DNA of 64,000 bases from contig CACOWV010000001.1 of the NCBI GenBank assembly GCA_902630945.1, positions 16,196 through 80,195 of the forward strand, written 5' to 3'. This document shows positions 1 to 9,819 of the stretch, piece after piece. Each line of letters begins with the position of its first letter. Position 1 is the stretch's first letter. Source of the stretch: an uncultured Pelagibacteraceae bacterium. GTDB taxonomy: Bacteria; Pseudomonadota; Alphaproteobacteria; Pelagibacterales; Pelagibacteraceae. Both the position numbers and the translations under genes were made by a program. The notes under the pieces were generated by a model. It was not told where the DNA came from. It made no database searches and saw only the letters and a program-made list of their open reading frames with translations.

Positions 1-42
1 GGTTCAAGTATTTTGATGGAAATAATTGATTACCCAGTATAA
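1..42 (+). CDS. possible C-terminal tail of an upstream gene (GSSILMEIIDYPV*)
   Basis: frame 1 open from window edge to TAA at 40-42; too short to identify. Confidence 0.3.
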   Translation, partial: GSSILMEIIDYPV

Positions 43-82
43 AAAATAACTTCATAGTTAAATATAACGAATAAAATTTTTT

Positions 83-793
83 ATGTCAGAAAAATATCTT
101 ATTTTTGGTGCGACAGGTTCAATCGGATCTAGTTTAGCTGAACAATTGGTAAACTCAGGAAATTCTGTTCATTTAGTTGGAAGAAATGAAAATGAAACAA
201 AAAGTATTTCAGAAAAACTTGGTTGTACTTTTACTATTGCCGATGTTTTAGAAGATGGATTTATTGAAAAGGTTAAAAATGACATTTCAGATATAAAAGG
301 TGTTGCTTATTGTGTTGGTTCAATAGATTTAAAACCATTGAGAATGGTGAGTGAAAATGATTTTAATAAATGTATGAAATTAAATCTCTATTCGGCAGTT
401 GAAGTTATTAAAGGTTATCAAGAAAGTTTAAAAAAAAATAAAGGTTCGGTAGTTTTATTCTCTACAGTAGCAGCACAAAGAGGATTTACTAATCATGCGA
501 TAATCGCTTCGGCTAAAGCCGCTGTTGAGGGATTAACTGTTTCATTAGCAGCTGAATTTGCTCCAAATATTAGAGTTAATTGTATTGCACCAAGTTTAAC
601 TAATTCAAAGATTGCGGAACCAATGTTGAAAAATAAAGCATTAGCAGATGGAATAGCAAAAGCTCATCCTTTAAAAAGATTGGGTGAAGGAAAAGACTCA
701 GCCTCTCTTGCAAAATTTCTTATTACTGATGACAGCTCTTGGGTTACTGGTCAAATTATTGCTGTAGATGGAGGAAGATCAAAATTATCTTAA
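83..793 (+). CDS. SDR family oxidoreductase
   Basis: N-terminal GATGSIG Rossmann motif, ASAKAAVEGLT and C-terminal VTGQIIAVDGG typical of SDRs. Confidence 0.85.
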   Translation: MSEKYLIFGATGSIGSSLAEQLVNSGNSVHLVGRNENETKSISEKLGCTFTIADVLEDGFIEKVKNDISDIKGVAYCVGSIDLKPLRMVSENDFNKCMKLNLYSAVEVIKGYQESLKKNKGSVVLFSTVAAQRGFTNHAIIASAKAAVEGLTVSLAAEFAPNIRVNCIAPSLTNSKIAEPMLKNKALADGIAKAHPLKRLGEGKDSASLAKFLITDDSSWVTGQIIAVDGGRSKLS

Positions 794-799
794 AAAATT

Positions 800-1102
800 A
801 TGTATATTGCAATGAATAGATTTAAAATTGTTCTTGGTAAAGAAAAAGAGTTTGAAGATGTTTGGAAAAATAGAGATACGCATCTTGATGGTGTAAAGGG
901 ATTTAAGAATTTTAATTTGATTAAAGGTGACACTAATAAAGAATATTCTCTTTATTCATCTCATAGCACATGGGAGTCTAAGGAAGATTTTATAAATTGG
1001 ACCAAATCAGAAGCATTTAGACTAGCTCATAAAAACGCAGCACAGCATAGAGATTTATATTTAGGACCACCAGACTTTGAAGGCTTTGACGTAGTTTTCT
1101 AG
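800..1102 (+). CDS. antibiotic biosynthesis monooxygenase / heme-degrading (HmoA/IsdG-like) domain protein
   Basis: MNRFKIVLGKEKEFEDVWKNR...WTKSEAFRLAHKN pattern of ABM/HmoA proteins. Confidence 0.7.
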   Translation: MYIAMNRFKIVLGKEKEFEDVWKNRDTHLDGVKGFKNFNLIKGDTNKEYSLYSSHSTWESKEDFINWTKSEAFRLAHKNAAQHRDLYLGPPDFEGFDVVF

Positions 1103-1107
1103 TTAAT

Positions 1108-2166
1108 ATGAAAATTCTTTTCATATTATTGATCTTCGTTTTTCCAAATTTGGCAAATGCAAAAAATTTTGATTTTAAAAAAATTGTAGATCTAAAAGAT
1201 CCATGGGGATCAACTTTCATTGATGAAAATAATATACTCATCACTGAAAAAAGTGGGTTTATAAAATTAGTAAATATAAATAATAAAAATATAGATCTAA
1301 TCAACCATAACTTAAACTTTCTTGAACACGGTCAAGGTGGTCTCCTAGATATTCTTTTTAAAGATAATTTTGTTTATATATCTTACTCAGAGAATAGAGG
1401 TGACTGGAAAACTAGCACTTCGATTGCGAAAGCAACATTTAATAATAAAAATTTAACTTTTAAAAATATTTTTCAAGCAAATCCACCAATAGATTCTGGT
1501 TATCATTTTGGGTCTAGATTGGCGATCAAAGACAATTATCTTTTTGCATCAGCTGGTGAGAGAGGCCAAGGAATGATTGCGCAAGATCCAACAAAACATC
1601 CTGGAAGTATTATTAGAATTAATCTAGATGGTAGCATTCCTAAAGATAATCCAAAATTTAATGATAAACCTGATTGGTTACCAGAAATTTTCCAAATAGG
1701 AATTAGAAATCCTCAGGGCCTTGTACTTTCACCATTCGATGGCAAAATTTATATGAGTAATCATGGGGCAAGAGGTGGTGATTGGTTTGGTGAAGCAAAA
1801 AAAGGTGAAAATTATGGTTGGAAAATTTTAGGATGGGGAGGAACCAATTATTCTGGTATACCTATTGGTCCTAAATGGAAACCAGGTTTTACTAAAGCTA
1901 TACATTATTGGGTTCCTTCAATCGCCACGAGCGCAATTACTATTTATAAAGGGGAGGAATTTAGTGAGTGGAATGGACACGCTTTAGTAACTTCACTTAA
2001 AGATAAATCTCTCAGGAAATTGATTTTTGACGATTTAACTAATGTTAAAGAAGATATTATTTTCAAAAATGAAATTGGAAGAATAAGGGATATACAAGTA
2101 CACCCAAATAGTGGAAAAATATTTTTTTTAGCGGGAGATAGTTTGTGGTTAATGGAAAAAAATTAA
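1108..2166 (+). CDS. PQQ-dependent sugar dehydrogenase (glucose/sorbosone dehydrogenase family), secreted
   Basis: signal peptide; DPWGSTFIDENNILITEKSG, GIRNPQGL and NHGARGGDWFGE motifs. Confidence 0.85.
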   Translation: MKILFILLIFVFPNLANAKNFDFKKIVDLKDPWGSTFIDENNILITEKSGFIKLVNINNKNIDLINHNLNFLEHGQGGLLDILFKDNFVYISYSENRGDWKTSTSIAKATFNNKNLTFKNIFQANPPIDSGYHFGSRLAIKDNYLFASAGERGQGMIAQDPTKHPGSIIRINLDGSIPKDNPKFNDKPDWLPEIFQIGIRNPQGLVLSPFDGKIYMSNHGARGGDWFGEAKKGENYGWKILGWGGTNYSGIPIGPKWKPGFTKAIHYWVPSIATSAITIYKGEEFSEWNGHALVTSLKDKSLRKLIFDDLTNVKEDIIFKNEIGRIRDIQVHPNSGKIFFLAGDSLWLMEKN

Positions 2167-3218
2167 TCTATAGTTTATTTATTTTAATTGGAATTATTTT
2201 TTATAATTGTTTAAGTATTGCAATGGAAAAAACTTATCATCATTTACCAGATGGAACATTTAGAAATCCAGAGGGTTCACCAAAAAGAGACCCTAATGTG
2301 AAATGGTCTTACAAAATATTTAATCAAGAAAAAAAGAAACTTGATATGACTGTGCCAAAAGAACATGTCGTAGAGAAAGGGAAAGTTTTAGAAAACCTAA
2401 AAAAATATCAAGAGGATGATTATGTGGCTTGGATAGGACATGCTACATTTTTGATTAAGCTAGGTGAAACCACAATAATTACAGATCCTGTTTTTTCTAA
2501 AAATGCTGGACCTTTAATATTTGGTCCAAAAAGGTTTACAGAACCAGCATTAACACTTAAAGAAATTCCAAACATAGATTTATTTTTACTTACTCATAAT
2601 CATTATGATCACCAAGATATGTCTACAATTAGAAATTTTCCTTACAAAAATGCTAAAGTTTTACTTCCCTTAAAGCTAGGAAAATATTTTACAAGATATA
2701 AAGATGTAAATGAAATGGATTGGTACGATGAAATTAAAATAAAAGATAATCTCAAGGTTACTTTTTTACCTGCAGTCCACTGGTCTAAAAGAAGTCTAAC
2801 AGATACTAATAAAACTTTGTGGGGAAATTTTTTAATTGAATATAATGGAAAAAAAATTTTTTTTAGTTGTGATACAGGAGTTGGAAATATCTATAAAAAT
2901 ATAGGAAACAAATATGGTCCGATTGATCTGACATTTATTAACATTGGTGCTTATAATTTTTATCCAATAATGCCTTACAAAGATAAATCAGTTTATCATA
3001 CAAATCCAGAGGAAGCATTACAAGTTGCTAGAGATTTAAAAAGTAAAAAGGTAATCGGAATGCATTGGGGAACTTTTGTTCTTTCATTAGAACCTATAAT
3101 GGAACCACCAATAAGATTTAAGGCTAATGCTGATAAATATGGATATAAAAAAGAAGATGTAATTATCTATCGCATAGGAGAGTTTGACTCTTTGAAAAAA
3201 TTATTGAATTATAATTAA
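2145..3218 (+). CDS. MBL-fold metal-dependent hydrolase (NAPE-PLD/UlaG-like)
   Basis: WIGHATFLIKLGETTIITDPVF and LLTHNHYDHQD metallo-beta-lactamase motifs; overlaps previous CDS by 22 nt. Confidence 0.85.
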   Translation: MVNGKKLIYSLFILIGIIFYNCLSIAMEKTYHHLPDGTFRNPEGSPKRDPNVKWSYKIFNQEKKKLDMTVPKEHVVEKGKVLENLKKYQEDDYVAWIGHATFLIKLGETTIITDPVFSKNAGPLIFGPKRFTEPALTLKEIPNIDLFLLTHNHYDHQDMSTIRNFPYKNAKVLLPLKLGKYFTRYKDVNEMDWYDEIKIKDNLKVTFLPAVHWSKRSLTDTNKTLWGNFLIEYNGKKIFFSCDTGVGNIYKNIGNKYGPIDLTFINIGAYNFYPIMPYKDKSVYHTNPEEALQVARDLKSKKVIGMHWGTFVLSLEPIMEPPIRFKANADKYGYKKEDVIIYRIGEFDSLKKLLNYN

Positions 3219-3481
3219 TCCTCTAAAATTTTCTTTTTTGCTTTTTCGAATTCCTCTTGTGTAAGAATACCTTCGTTGAGAAGTTTATTTAGTTTTTCTA
3301 TCTCATCACTTAAATCTTTTTTTTCATCTAAGGAATAATCGACTTGATCTGTATCAGTTTCTAAGTCTGAGTTCTTATTTTCTTTTTTTGCACTCATACC
3401 ATTCATTATAGCGTTGCCACCTAAGTATAAAACAAATGCTAATATAGGTACTACTAATCCAAAAAAAATTATTTTTTCCAT
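3215..3481 (-). CDS. membrane-anchored SHOCT-domain protein
   Basis: N-terminal TM plus C-terminal LNKLLNEGILTQEEFEKAKKKIL (SHOCT). Confidence 0.7.
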   Translation of the reverse strand: MEKIIFFGLVVPILAFVLYLGGNAIMNGMSAKKENKNSDLETDTDQVDYSLDEKKDLSDEIEKLNKLLNEGILTQEEFEKAKKKILED

Positions 3482-3484
3482 AAA

Positions 3485-3688
3485 TTATTCCTCATCTTCC
3501 TCTCTCCAATTTTTCTCATACATTAACCAAGCTGCAAATATGACAGAAAACGTTCCAACTATCATACCATAATCAAATCCAGTTTGCTGGTCATATAGAT
3601 ACCAGCCTAATTGTGTTGCCCCGATAGGAGGCACCGTTAGTATAAGCATAAGAATAGCTATTCTATAAGGATATTTTGGTTTTTTCAT
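3485..3688 (-). CDS. small membrane protein, unknown function
   Basis: 67 aa with two hydrophobic segments. Confidence 0.55.
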   Translation of the reverse strand: MKKPKYPYRIAILMLILTVPPIGATQLGWYLYDQQTGFDYGMIVGTFSVIFAAWLMYEKNWREEDEE

Positions 3689-3718
3689 ATTAATACCTTA
3701 TCAATATTAATATTTAGT

Positions 3719-4396
3719 TTAAGCCCTAGAACTAAAGATGTGACTAAATACACCTGACCAAACTAAATCGTATTTGTAATTCGTTAAATATTTAAAAATC
3801 TCGCTTTTAGAAATTTCTTTTTCGTGTATTTCAACACAAATTAATTTTGGCTTAAATTTTTCTATTGAAAATCCTTCGAGTACTTTTAAGTCTGCTCCCT
3901 CGACATCTATATCTAATAAATCTATATTAGTATTATCTAATTTCGTTTTTTTTAAAACAGTATCAAGTGTGAAAGAGTTAATTTTTGACTTTTGAATATT
4001 GCCTTGAAACACTTTTTCAGCCTGAGATTTTTCTATAGTGCTAATCTGACTTAATTTTTTTTGAAAATACATGTCTATAACTTCATCTTTATTTGATACA
4101 GCAAAGTTATAGTTGAAATCATTTGGTCTTAAATGGTTAAATAAATCTATCGAAAATTCATGTATGTCTATATTAATTCCTTCCCACCCTTTTTTATGAA
4201 GTAAATAAGTATTATTTCTATGAATTGGATGGTAACAGCCAACATCAACATAAAATCCGTATTTCTTATTTTTAAAAAAATTTTTTATAAATAAATCTTC
4301 TCCATCCATTGAGTAAGATTTTCTACTCAAAAAAAATTTATGCTTAAAATATATATTATGAATTATATGAATTTTTTTTTTAATTTTTTTGATCAT
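3719..4396 (-). CDS. FkbM family methyltransferase
   Basis: YVDVGCYHPIHRNNTYLLHKKGWEGINID and DLLDIDVEGADLKVLEGF motifs. Confidence 0.85.
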   Translation of the reverse strand: MIKKIKKKIHIIHNIYFKHKFFLSRKSYSMDGEDLFIKNFFKNKKYGFYVDVGCYHPIHRNNTYLLHKKGWEGINIDIHEFSIDLFNHLRPNDFNYNFAVSNKDEVIDMYFQKKLSQISTIEKSQAEKVFQGNIQKSKINSFTLDTVLKKTKLDNTNIDLLDIDVEGADLKVLEGFSIEKFKPKLICVEIHEKEISKSEIFKYLTNYKYDLVWSGVFSHIFSSRA

Positions 4397-4410
4397 AAAA
4401 GTATGGACTT

Positions 4411-5256
4411 TTATTTTTGTGATCTTTTAAAACATTCTATTGTATTTTTTAATAAACATGCAATTGTCATAGGGCCCACTCCTCCGGGAACAGGAGTCAA
4501 AGCTTTTGCATTTTTTGAAACTTCTTTAAAATCTACATCACCAACTATCCCTTTTTCTGTTTTATTAATTCCAACATCAATTACTATTGCGTCTTTTTTA
4601 ACCCAGTCACCTTTAACTAGTTCGGGAATACCAACTGCCGCAACAATAATATCTGCCTCTAAACATTCTGATTTTAGATCTTTAGTTTTGGAATGTGTTA
4701 TTGTTACAGTGCAGTTTTCTTTTAGAAGAAGTTGTGTCATTGGCTTACCATTTAAATTTGACCTTCCAACCACAACAGCATTTTTACCACTTAAATTTGG
4801 TTCAATTTTTTTTATTAGTAAATAGCATCCTAATGGTGTACATGGCACAGAACTTTCATATCCAGAAGATAAATTGCCGACATTCATTGGATGAAAACCA
4901 TCAACATCTTTTGATGGATCAATGGTTTCAATTACTCTTTTTTTATCAATGTGTTTAGGTAATGGTAACTGAACTAATATTCCAGATACTGAATTGTCAG
5001 TATTGAGCTCCATAATTTTATTAAGAACCTCTTTTTCATCAACTGTCTCCGGATATCTTATTACTTCTGATTTTAATCCTACCTCATTTGCTGATTTTTC
5101 CTTGTTACGTACATAAATTTGACTAGGTGTAAGGTCTCCTATTAAAATAACTGTAAGACCTGGAACTTTATTATATTTTGCTTTTAAATCTGAAACTTCT
5201 TTCTTTAAACCTTCTCTTAATAATGCCGCTTCTTTTTTACCGTCAATTAGTATCAT
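4411..5256 (-). CDS. folD: bifunctional methylenetetrahydrofolate dehydrogenase/cyclohydrolase
   Basis: SGILVQLPLPKH, PCTPLGC, VVVGRSNLNGKP, TPVPGGVGPMT motifs. Confidence 0.97.
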   Translation of the reverse strand: MILIDGKKEAALLREGLKKEVSDLKAKYNKVPGLTVILIGDLTPSQIYVRNKEKSANEVGLKSEVIRYPETVDEKEVLNKIMELNTDNSVSGILVQLPLPKHIDKKRVIETIDPSKDVDGFHPMNVGNLSSGYESSVPCTPLGCYLLIKKIEPNLSGKNAVVVGRSNLNGKPMTQLLLKENCTVTITHSKTKDLKSECLEADIIVAAVGIPELVKGDWVKKDAIVIDVGINKTEKGIVGDVDFKEVSKNAKALTPVPGGVGPMTIACLLKNTIECFKRSQK

Positions 5257-5262
5257 AAAATT

Positions 5263-5553
5263 TTAGAATATTATTGGTGCAATGTAGAGTTTCATACACA
5301 TTTCTATAAACCAAATCAATAGAAGTAAAATTATTGGTGATATGTCTAAAGAACCCAAATTTGGTAAAAAACGTCTAATTCTATTTAAAAAAGGATCAGT
5401 CAATCGATAAGTCAATTCTAATATTGAATAAACAAATCTATTTTGAGTATTTAACACGTTAAATGCTATTAACCAACTAATTAATACATTGGCTATAACG
5501 ACATACGAGTAGAGTTTTAAAATCTGTAATACTAGATAGAAAATAGCAATCAT
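5263..5553 (-). CDS. YggT family membrane protein
   Basis: LISWLIAFNVLN...LTDPFLNRIRRFLPNLGSLDISPIILLL. Confidence 0.85.
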   Translation of the reverse strand: MIAIFYLVLQILKLYSYVVIANVLISWLIAFNVLNTQNRFVYSILELTYRLTDPFLNRIRRFLPNLGSLDISPIILLLLIWFIEMCMKLYIAPIIF

Positions 5554-6641
5554 TTTTTTTCAATGTAAATAGACTGGCTTGGAAAAGCAAATGAGGCATC
5601 ATTCTTTTCAACTATTTGTTTAATTTCTATTGCCAAACGTTCTTTTACTGATAACCATTCATTCCAACTATCAGTTTTAGTAAAACAGCGAACATACATA
5701 TCTATTGAACTATCAGAAAATTTATCAACTCTAACTGCCAATCCTATAGTTGTATTAAAATCCTCACTTTTATTTATGTGACTTTCAATTTCATTTCTTA
5801 TAGTTTTTAATTGTTCTACTGTAGTATCGTATTGAAGAGTTATAATCCAACTTATCAACCAATTAGATGTTTCACTTATATTTATGACAGCATTTTCTGC
5901 AAATTGAAAATTTGGAATAATTGCTAATGATTTATCAAATTTTCTAATTGTTGTAGATCTGAAACCAATTTTTTCAACTATACCTTCAATTATACCATCA
6001 ACTAATATCCAGTCTCCAATTTTAAATCTTTTTTCAACAAGCACTAAAATTCCTGAAATTAAATTTTTAAATAAATCTTGAGCACCTAATGCAACAGCTA
6101 CTCCAAATAATCCAAGACCAGCAATAATAGGCCCAATTTTTATCCCCCATAATTCTAACACAGCTGCTAATCCCAAAATGAATATAAGAATCTTTAAAGA
6201 TTTAATTATCCAACCAATTAATTCCCGCGTTAAAAGTTTATCTAGGCCACTCAAAATATATGAAACTGGTTCAATGACTTGATGAATTACCCAAAAAATT
6301 AAGATTGTAATTAAAGTTCTATTGATTGTATCTACAACCTCACGCCCATCAGTAGAAAAAGTCATATAATAACTTGCTATAAAAAAACCTAACACGATTG
6401 GCAAAAATCTTGCAGGCCCTATAAGAGCATTTACAAAAGTATCATCTAATTTATTTGTTGTTCTCTTAGAGATAATTTCTAATTTTTTTATAATTAATTT
6501 ACTAATCAAGCCTCTAAAAATTAAAAAAATTAAAAATATTCCTATACCAATCAATATTTGAAAAATATCTACACCGAGAATTCCTTTATTCCATACAGAC
6601 AAAAATATATCTGAAAAATTATTTATTAATTCCATAATCAA
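5550..6641 (-). CDS. mechanosensitive ion channel (MscS family)
   Basis: GLGLFGVAVALGAQDLFKNLISGILVLVEKRFKIGDWI MscS pore/beta domain signature. Confidence 0.92.
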   Translation of the reverse strand: MIMELINNFSDIFLSVWNKGILGVDIFQILIGIGIFLIFLIFRGLISKLIIKKLEIISKRTTNKLDDTFVNALIGPARFLPIVLGFFIASYYMTFSTDGREVVDTINRTLITILIFWVIHQVIEPVSYILSGLDKLLTRELIGWIIKSLKILIFILGLAAVLELWGIKIGPIIAGLGLFGVAVALGAQDLFKNLISGILVLVEKRFKIGDWILVDGIIEGIVEKIGFRSTTIRKFDKSLAIIPNFQFAENAVINISETSNWLISWIITLQYDTTVEQLKTIRNEIESHINKSEDFNTTIGLAVRVDKFSDSSIDMYVRCFTKTDSWNEWLSVKERLAIEIKQIVEKNDASFAFPSQSIYIEKK

Positions 6642-7336
6642 ATTTTATATAACAAAAACTCCTCTTCTCCAGGATTAAAAAGGAATATTTTTTTCCATTT
6701 AATTTCATTCAATATAGACGAAGTTTTTTCACCTATACACATTAAATTTGTGTTCATCCATATATTTTCTGTTTGATGAATTTTTATAAAATTCAAAAAA
6801 CTAGAAGCACTGTTTTGAGAATAAACATAAACTATATCCGGAATGTTCATTTTTAATTCCTTAACAAATTTTTCATTAGATATGTTATTATGACTTACTC
6901 TATAATTAATAATCCTTTTTACACTGAAACCCTCATTTAACAGCTGTTGGTCTAAATCAGAAGAAATTATTTCACCGCTTATATACAGCAATGTTTTATT
7001 TTCAGACACATAATTCTGTAAAATTAATTCTTTTAAATTTAAAACATTTCCTTCAGCAGCAATAGTATTATGAAAACCAACACTTCTAGCTTTTTGTTCA
7101 GTTATTTCACCAACACAAAAACACATAATATCTTTATCAACTTTATTTAAATCTAGATTTTTTACTGCATTTGCGCTTGTAAAAATAATTCCACCATAAT
7201 TAGAAAAGTTAATTTCCTCATAATTAATTTTTTCTATATTTAGTAATGGAAGATGAGAAACTTGATGACCTAATGATTTAAATCTTAAAATTGTTTCCAA
7301 ACAATCATCCAACTGTCTAGTTAATAAAATATGCAT
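6638..7336 (-). CDS. hemD: uroporphyrinogen-III synthase
   Basis: divergent HemD fold, adjacent to hemC; IIFTSANAVKNL, YVYSQNSASSFLNF. Confidence 0.8.
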   Translation of the reverse strand: MHILLTRQLDDCLETILRFKSLGHQVSHLPLLNIEKINYEEINFSNYGGIIFTSANAVKNLDLNKVDKDIMCFCVGEITEQKARSVGFHNTIAAEGNVLNLKELILQNYVSENKTLLYISGEIISSDLDQQLLNEGFSVKRIINYRVSHNNISNEKFVKELKMNIPDIVYVYSQNSASSFLNFIKIHQTENIWMNTNLMCIGEKTSSILNEIKWKKIFLFNPGEEEFLLYKI

Positions 7337-7337
7337 A

Positions 7338-8255
7338 TTATCTTTTATATGAATTGTTTGATTTAGTTTTTAAAATTTGACCAATTTCTTTCCCAATTTC
7401 TCTAAATTTTTCAATTCTTACATTTTTTTTTTCATAAAACCTTTTTGAACCGTCTAAAGAAAAAAGCTCAGCTTCAACAATAATATTATCTCCATCAATT
7501 ATAGAATGTGCACCTATTGCAGTTTCGCAATCTCCTTCTAAAACTTTTAAGATATTTCTCTCAGCATGTGCTCTTTTATAAGTTTCATCATGATTTATTT
7601 TTTTTAAAAGAGAAATTATCTCTAAATCATTTTCCCTACATTGGAGTGCAATTATACCTTGACCTGCACTTGGAATTATTTCTTCAGTTGAAAATATTTC
7701 AGTTATTTCATTTTCAAGTTGTAAATATTTTACTCCAGCTAAGGACAATATTATTGCATCATAATGGCCTTCATTTAATTTCTTTATTCTAGTGTCAACA
7801 TTGCCTCTTATAATTTTGCAATCAAGATCAGGTCTTAATTTTTTTATTTGAAATTCTCTTCTATATGAAGATGTTCCTACTATAGATTTTATATTCAATT
7901 CCTTTAATTTTTTTTTCTCTCTAGAAATCAAAATTTCTTTTGAATCATTTCTTTTTAAAAAACTATCAGTCATTAAGCCATTCGTCTCAATGGTTGGTAA
8001 ATCTTTTAGAGCATGAACTGCTATATCAATACTTTTCTCTTGAAGTTCTTTTTCTATGTTACTAGAGAATAAGCCTTTGCCACCAATTTCAGATATTCTT
8101 TCATCTTTCACTTGATCACCTATTGTGGTGATTGATTTAATAACTATTTCTTCATTGCTTAAAGATGTATTTTGCATAATAGCCTCTTTAGCTTTTTTTG
8201 CATAGAGTAATGCGAGTTTACTTCCTCTAGATCCTATTATTATTTTTTTTCTCAT
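7338..8255 (-). CDS. hemC: hydroxymethylbilane synthase
   Basis: IGSRGSKLALLYA, AVHALKDLPT, IIRGNVDTRIKKL, GDCETAIGAH. Confidence 0.97.
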   Translation of the reverse strand: MRKKIIIGSRGSKLALLYAKKAKEAIMQNTSLSNEEIVIKSITTIGDQVKDERISEIGGKGLFSSNIEKELQEKSIDIAVHALKDLPTIETNGLMTDSFLKRNDSKEILISREKKKLKELNIKSIVGTSSYRREFQIKKLRPDLDCKIIRGNVDTRIKKLNEGHYDAIILSLAGVKYLQLENEITEIFSTEEIIPSAGQGIIALQCRENDLEIISLLKKINHDETYKRAHAERNILKVLEGDCETAIGAHSIIDGDNIIVEAELFSLDGSKRFYEKKNVRIEKFREIGKEIGQILKTKSNNSYKR

Positions 8256-8311
8256 TAATAAATTTATTTCTTTTTTGTTATGAGATTGTACAATTATTAA
8301 AAACTATTTGA

Positions 8312-9385
8312 ATGAATAAAAAACCTTTAATTCTTGGAATAGAATCAAGTTGTGACGAAACAGCTGCATCGATTATTACAGAAAATAGTCAAGGAAATCC
8401 TATTGTCTTATCTAATATTGTCTCAAGCCAGGTAGATGTCCATAAGAAATTTGGTGGGGTTGTGCCTGAACTTGCTGCCCGATCCCATCTAGAAAAAATT
8501 GACTGGATAGTTCAGAAGGCAATTGAAGATAGTGGGGTAAAAATTGAGGAAATAGACGCTGTAGCATCAACAGCAGGACCTGGTTTAATTGTTTGTCTAT
8601 CAGTTGGATTGAGCTTTGGAAAAGCTGTTGCTCTTTCTTTGAATAAACCATTCATAGCAGTAAATCATCTTGAGGGTCATGCTTTAAGTCCAAAATTAAA
8701 TTCAGAATTAAATTATCCATATTTATTTTTACTTATTTCAGGAGGTCACTCCCAGTATTTAAGTGTAAAGAATTTGAGTGAATATAAGAGGCTTGGAACA
8801 ACTATTGATGATGCTATTGGAGAAGCATTTGATAAAACTGCGAAACTCTTAGGCATAGAATTTCCTGGTGGTCCACAAATAGAAATTTTGGCAAAAAAAG
8901 GCGATCCAAATAAATATAATTTACCAAAACCAATAATTAATAAAGGGGGATGTAATTTATCATTTGCAGGTCTTAAAACAGCAATTTTAAAAATAACAAA
9001 AAAAATTAAAACCGACCAAGAAAAATTTGATCTTGCTGCGTCTTTTCAGAGAACAATAATAGAAATTCTATATAAAAAAACTAAAATTGCTTTCGTTGAT
9101 TTCGAAAAACAAATTAAACCAAAAGAAAAAAATTTTGTTGTTGCAGGTGGGGTTGCAGCCAATAAAGAAATAAGAAAAATGTTAATTAATGTTTGTAAGG
9201 AAGAAAACTATCAACCTATCTTTCCACCTATTGAACTTTGTGGAGATAATGCAGCGATGATAGCAATGGTAGGGTTAGAAAAATTTAAATTAAAACAATT
9301 TGATAAATTAGATCATCCAGCAAAACCAAGGTGGCCTTTGGATGAAGGAGCTATTTTTTTAAAAGGTGCTGGGGTGAAATTATAA
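8312..9385 (+). CDS. tsaD: tRNA N6-adenosine threonylcarbamoyltransferase
   Basis: GIESSCDETAASI, AVNHLEGHALSP, ISGGHSQYL, VVAGGVAANKEIR. Confidence 0.97.
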   Translation: MNKKPLILGIESSCDETAASIITENSQGNPIVLSNIVSSQVDVHKKFGGVVPELAARSHLEKIDWIVQKAIEDSGVKIEEIDAVASTAGPGLIVCLSVGLSFGKAVALSLNKPFIAVNHLEGHALSPKLNSELNYPYLFLLISGGHSQYLSVKNLSEYKRLGTTIDDAIGEAFDKTAKLLGIEFPGGPQIEILAKKGDPNKYNLPKPIINKGGCNLSFAGLKTAILKITKKIKTDQEKFDLAASFQRTIIEILYKKTKIAFVDFEKQIKPKEKNFVVAGGVAANKEIRKMLINVCKEENYQPIFPPIELCGDNAAMIAMVGLEKFKLKQFDKLDHPAKPRWPLDEGAIFLKGAGVKL

Positions 9386-9387
9386 TT

Positions 9388-9807
9388 ATGGGAAAAAATT
9401 ACTGGTTAATGAAATCTGAGCCAGATGTTTGGTCTATTGACCAACAGAAAAAAGCTGGAAGTAAAGGAGCGGCATGGGATGGTGTCAGAAATTATCAAGC
9501 AGCGAAAAATTTAAAAGCTATGAGAAAAGGTGATCAATGTTTTTTTTATCATTCAAACATTGGTAAAGAGATAGTTGGGATTATTGAGGTTATAGAGGAA
9601 GCTTACTTGGATAAAACTGACCAATCTGGTCGGTTTGTAGCCGTCACAGTTAAATTCATTAGAAAACTTGAAAGACCTATTTCGCTTGAAAATATTAAGA
9701 AAATTGAGGAATTGAGCCATTTATCTTTAGTTAAACAAAGTAGATTGTCTGTAATGCCTATAGATTCTAAAAGCTGGAAAATTATAAATAACATGGGTAA
9801 GATTTAA
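9388..9807 (+). CDS. EVE domain-containing protein
   Basis: YWLMKSEPDVWSIDQ...WDGVRNYQAAKNLKAMRKGDQCFFYHSN. Confidence 0.93.
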   Translation: MGKNYWLMKSEPDVWSIDQQKKAGSKGAAWDGVRNYQAAKNLKAMRKGDQCFFYHSNIGKEIVGIIEVIEEAYLDKTDQSGRFVAVTVKFIRKLERPISLENIKKIEELSHLSLVKQSRLSVMPIDSKSWKIINNMGKI

Positions 9808-9819
9808 CTGAAAATATTT

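Noticed and set aside
1017-1304. Antisense ORF of 95 aa
   Set aside because: Lies opposite well-supported ABM and sugar dehydrogenase genes; low-complexity F/I/K translation, artefact of AT-rich complement.
4340-4825. 161-aa plus-strand ORF
   Set aside because: Opposite folD, which has full family motifs.
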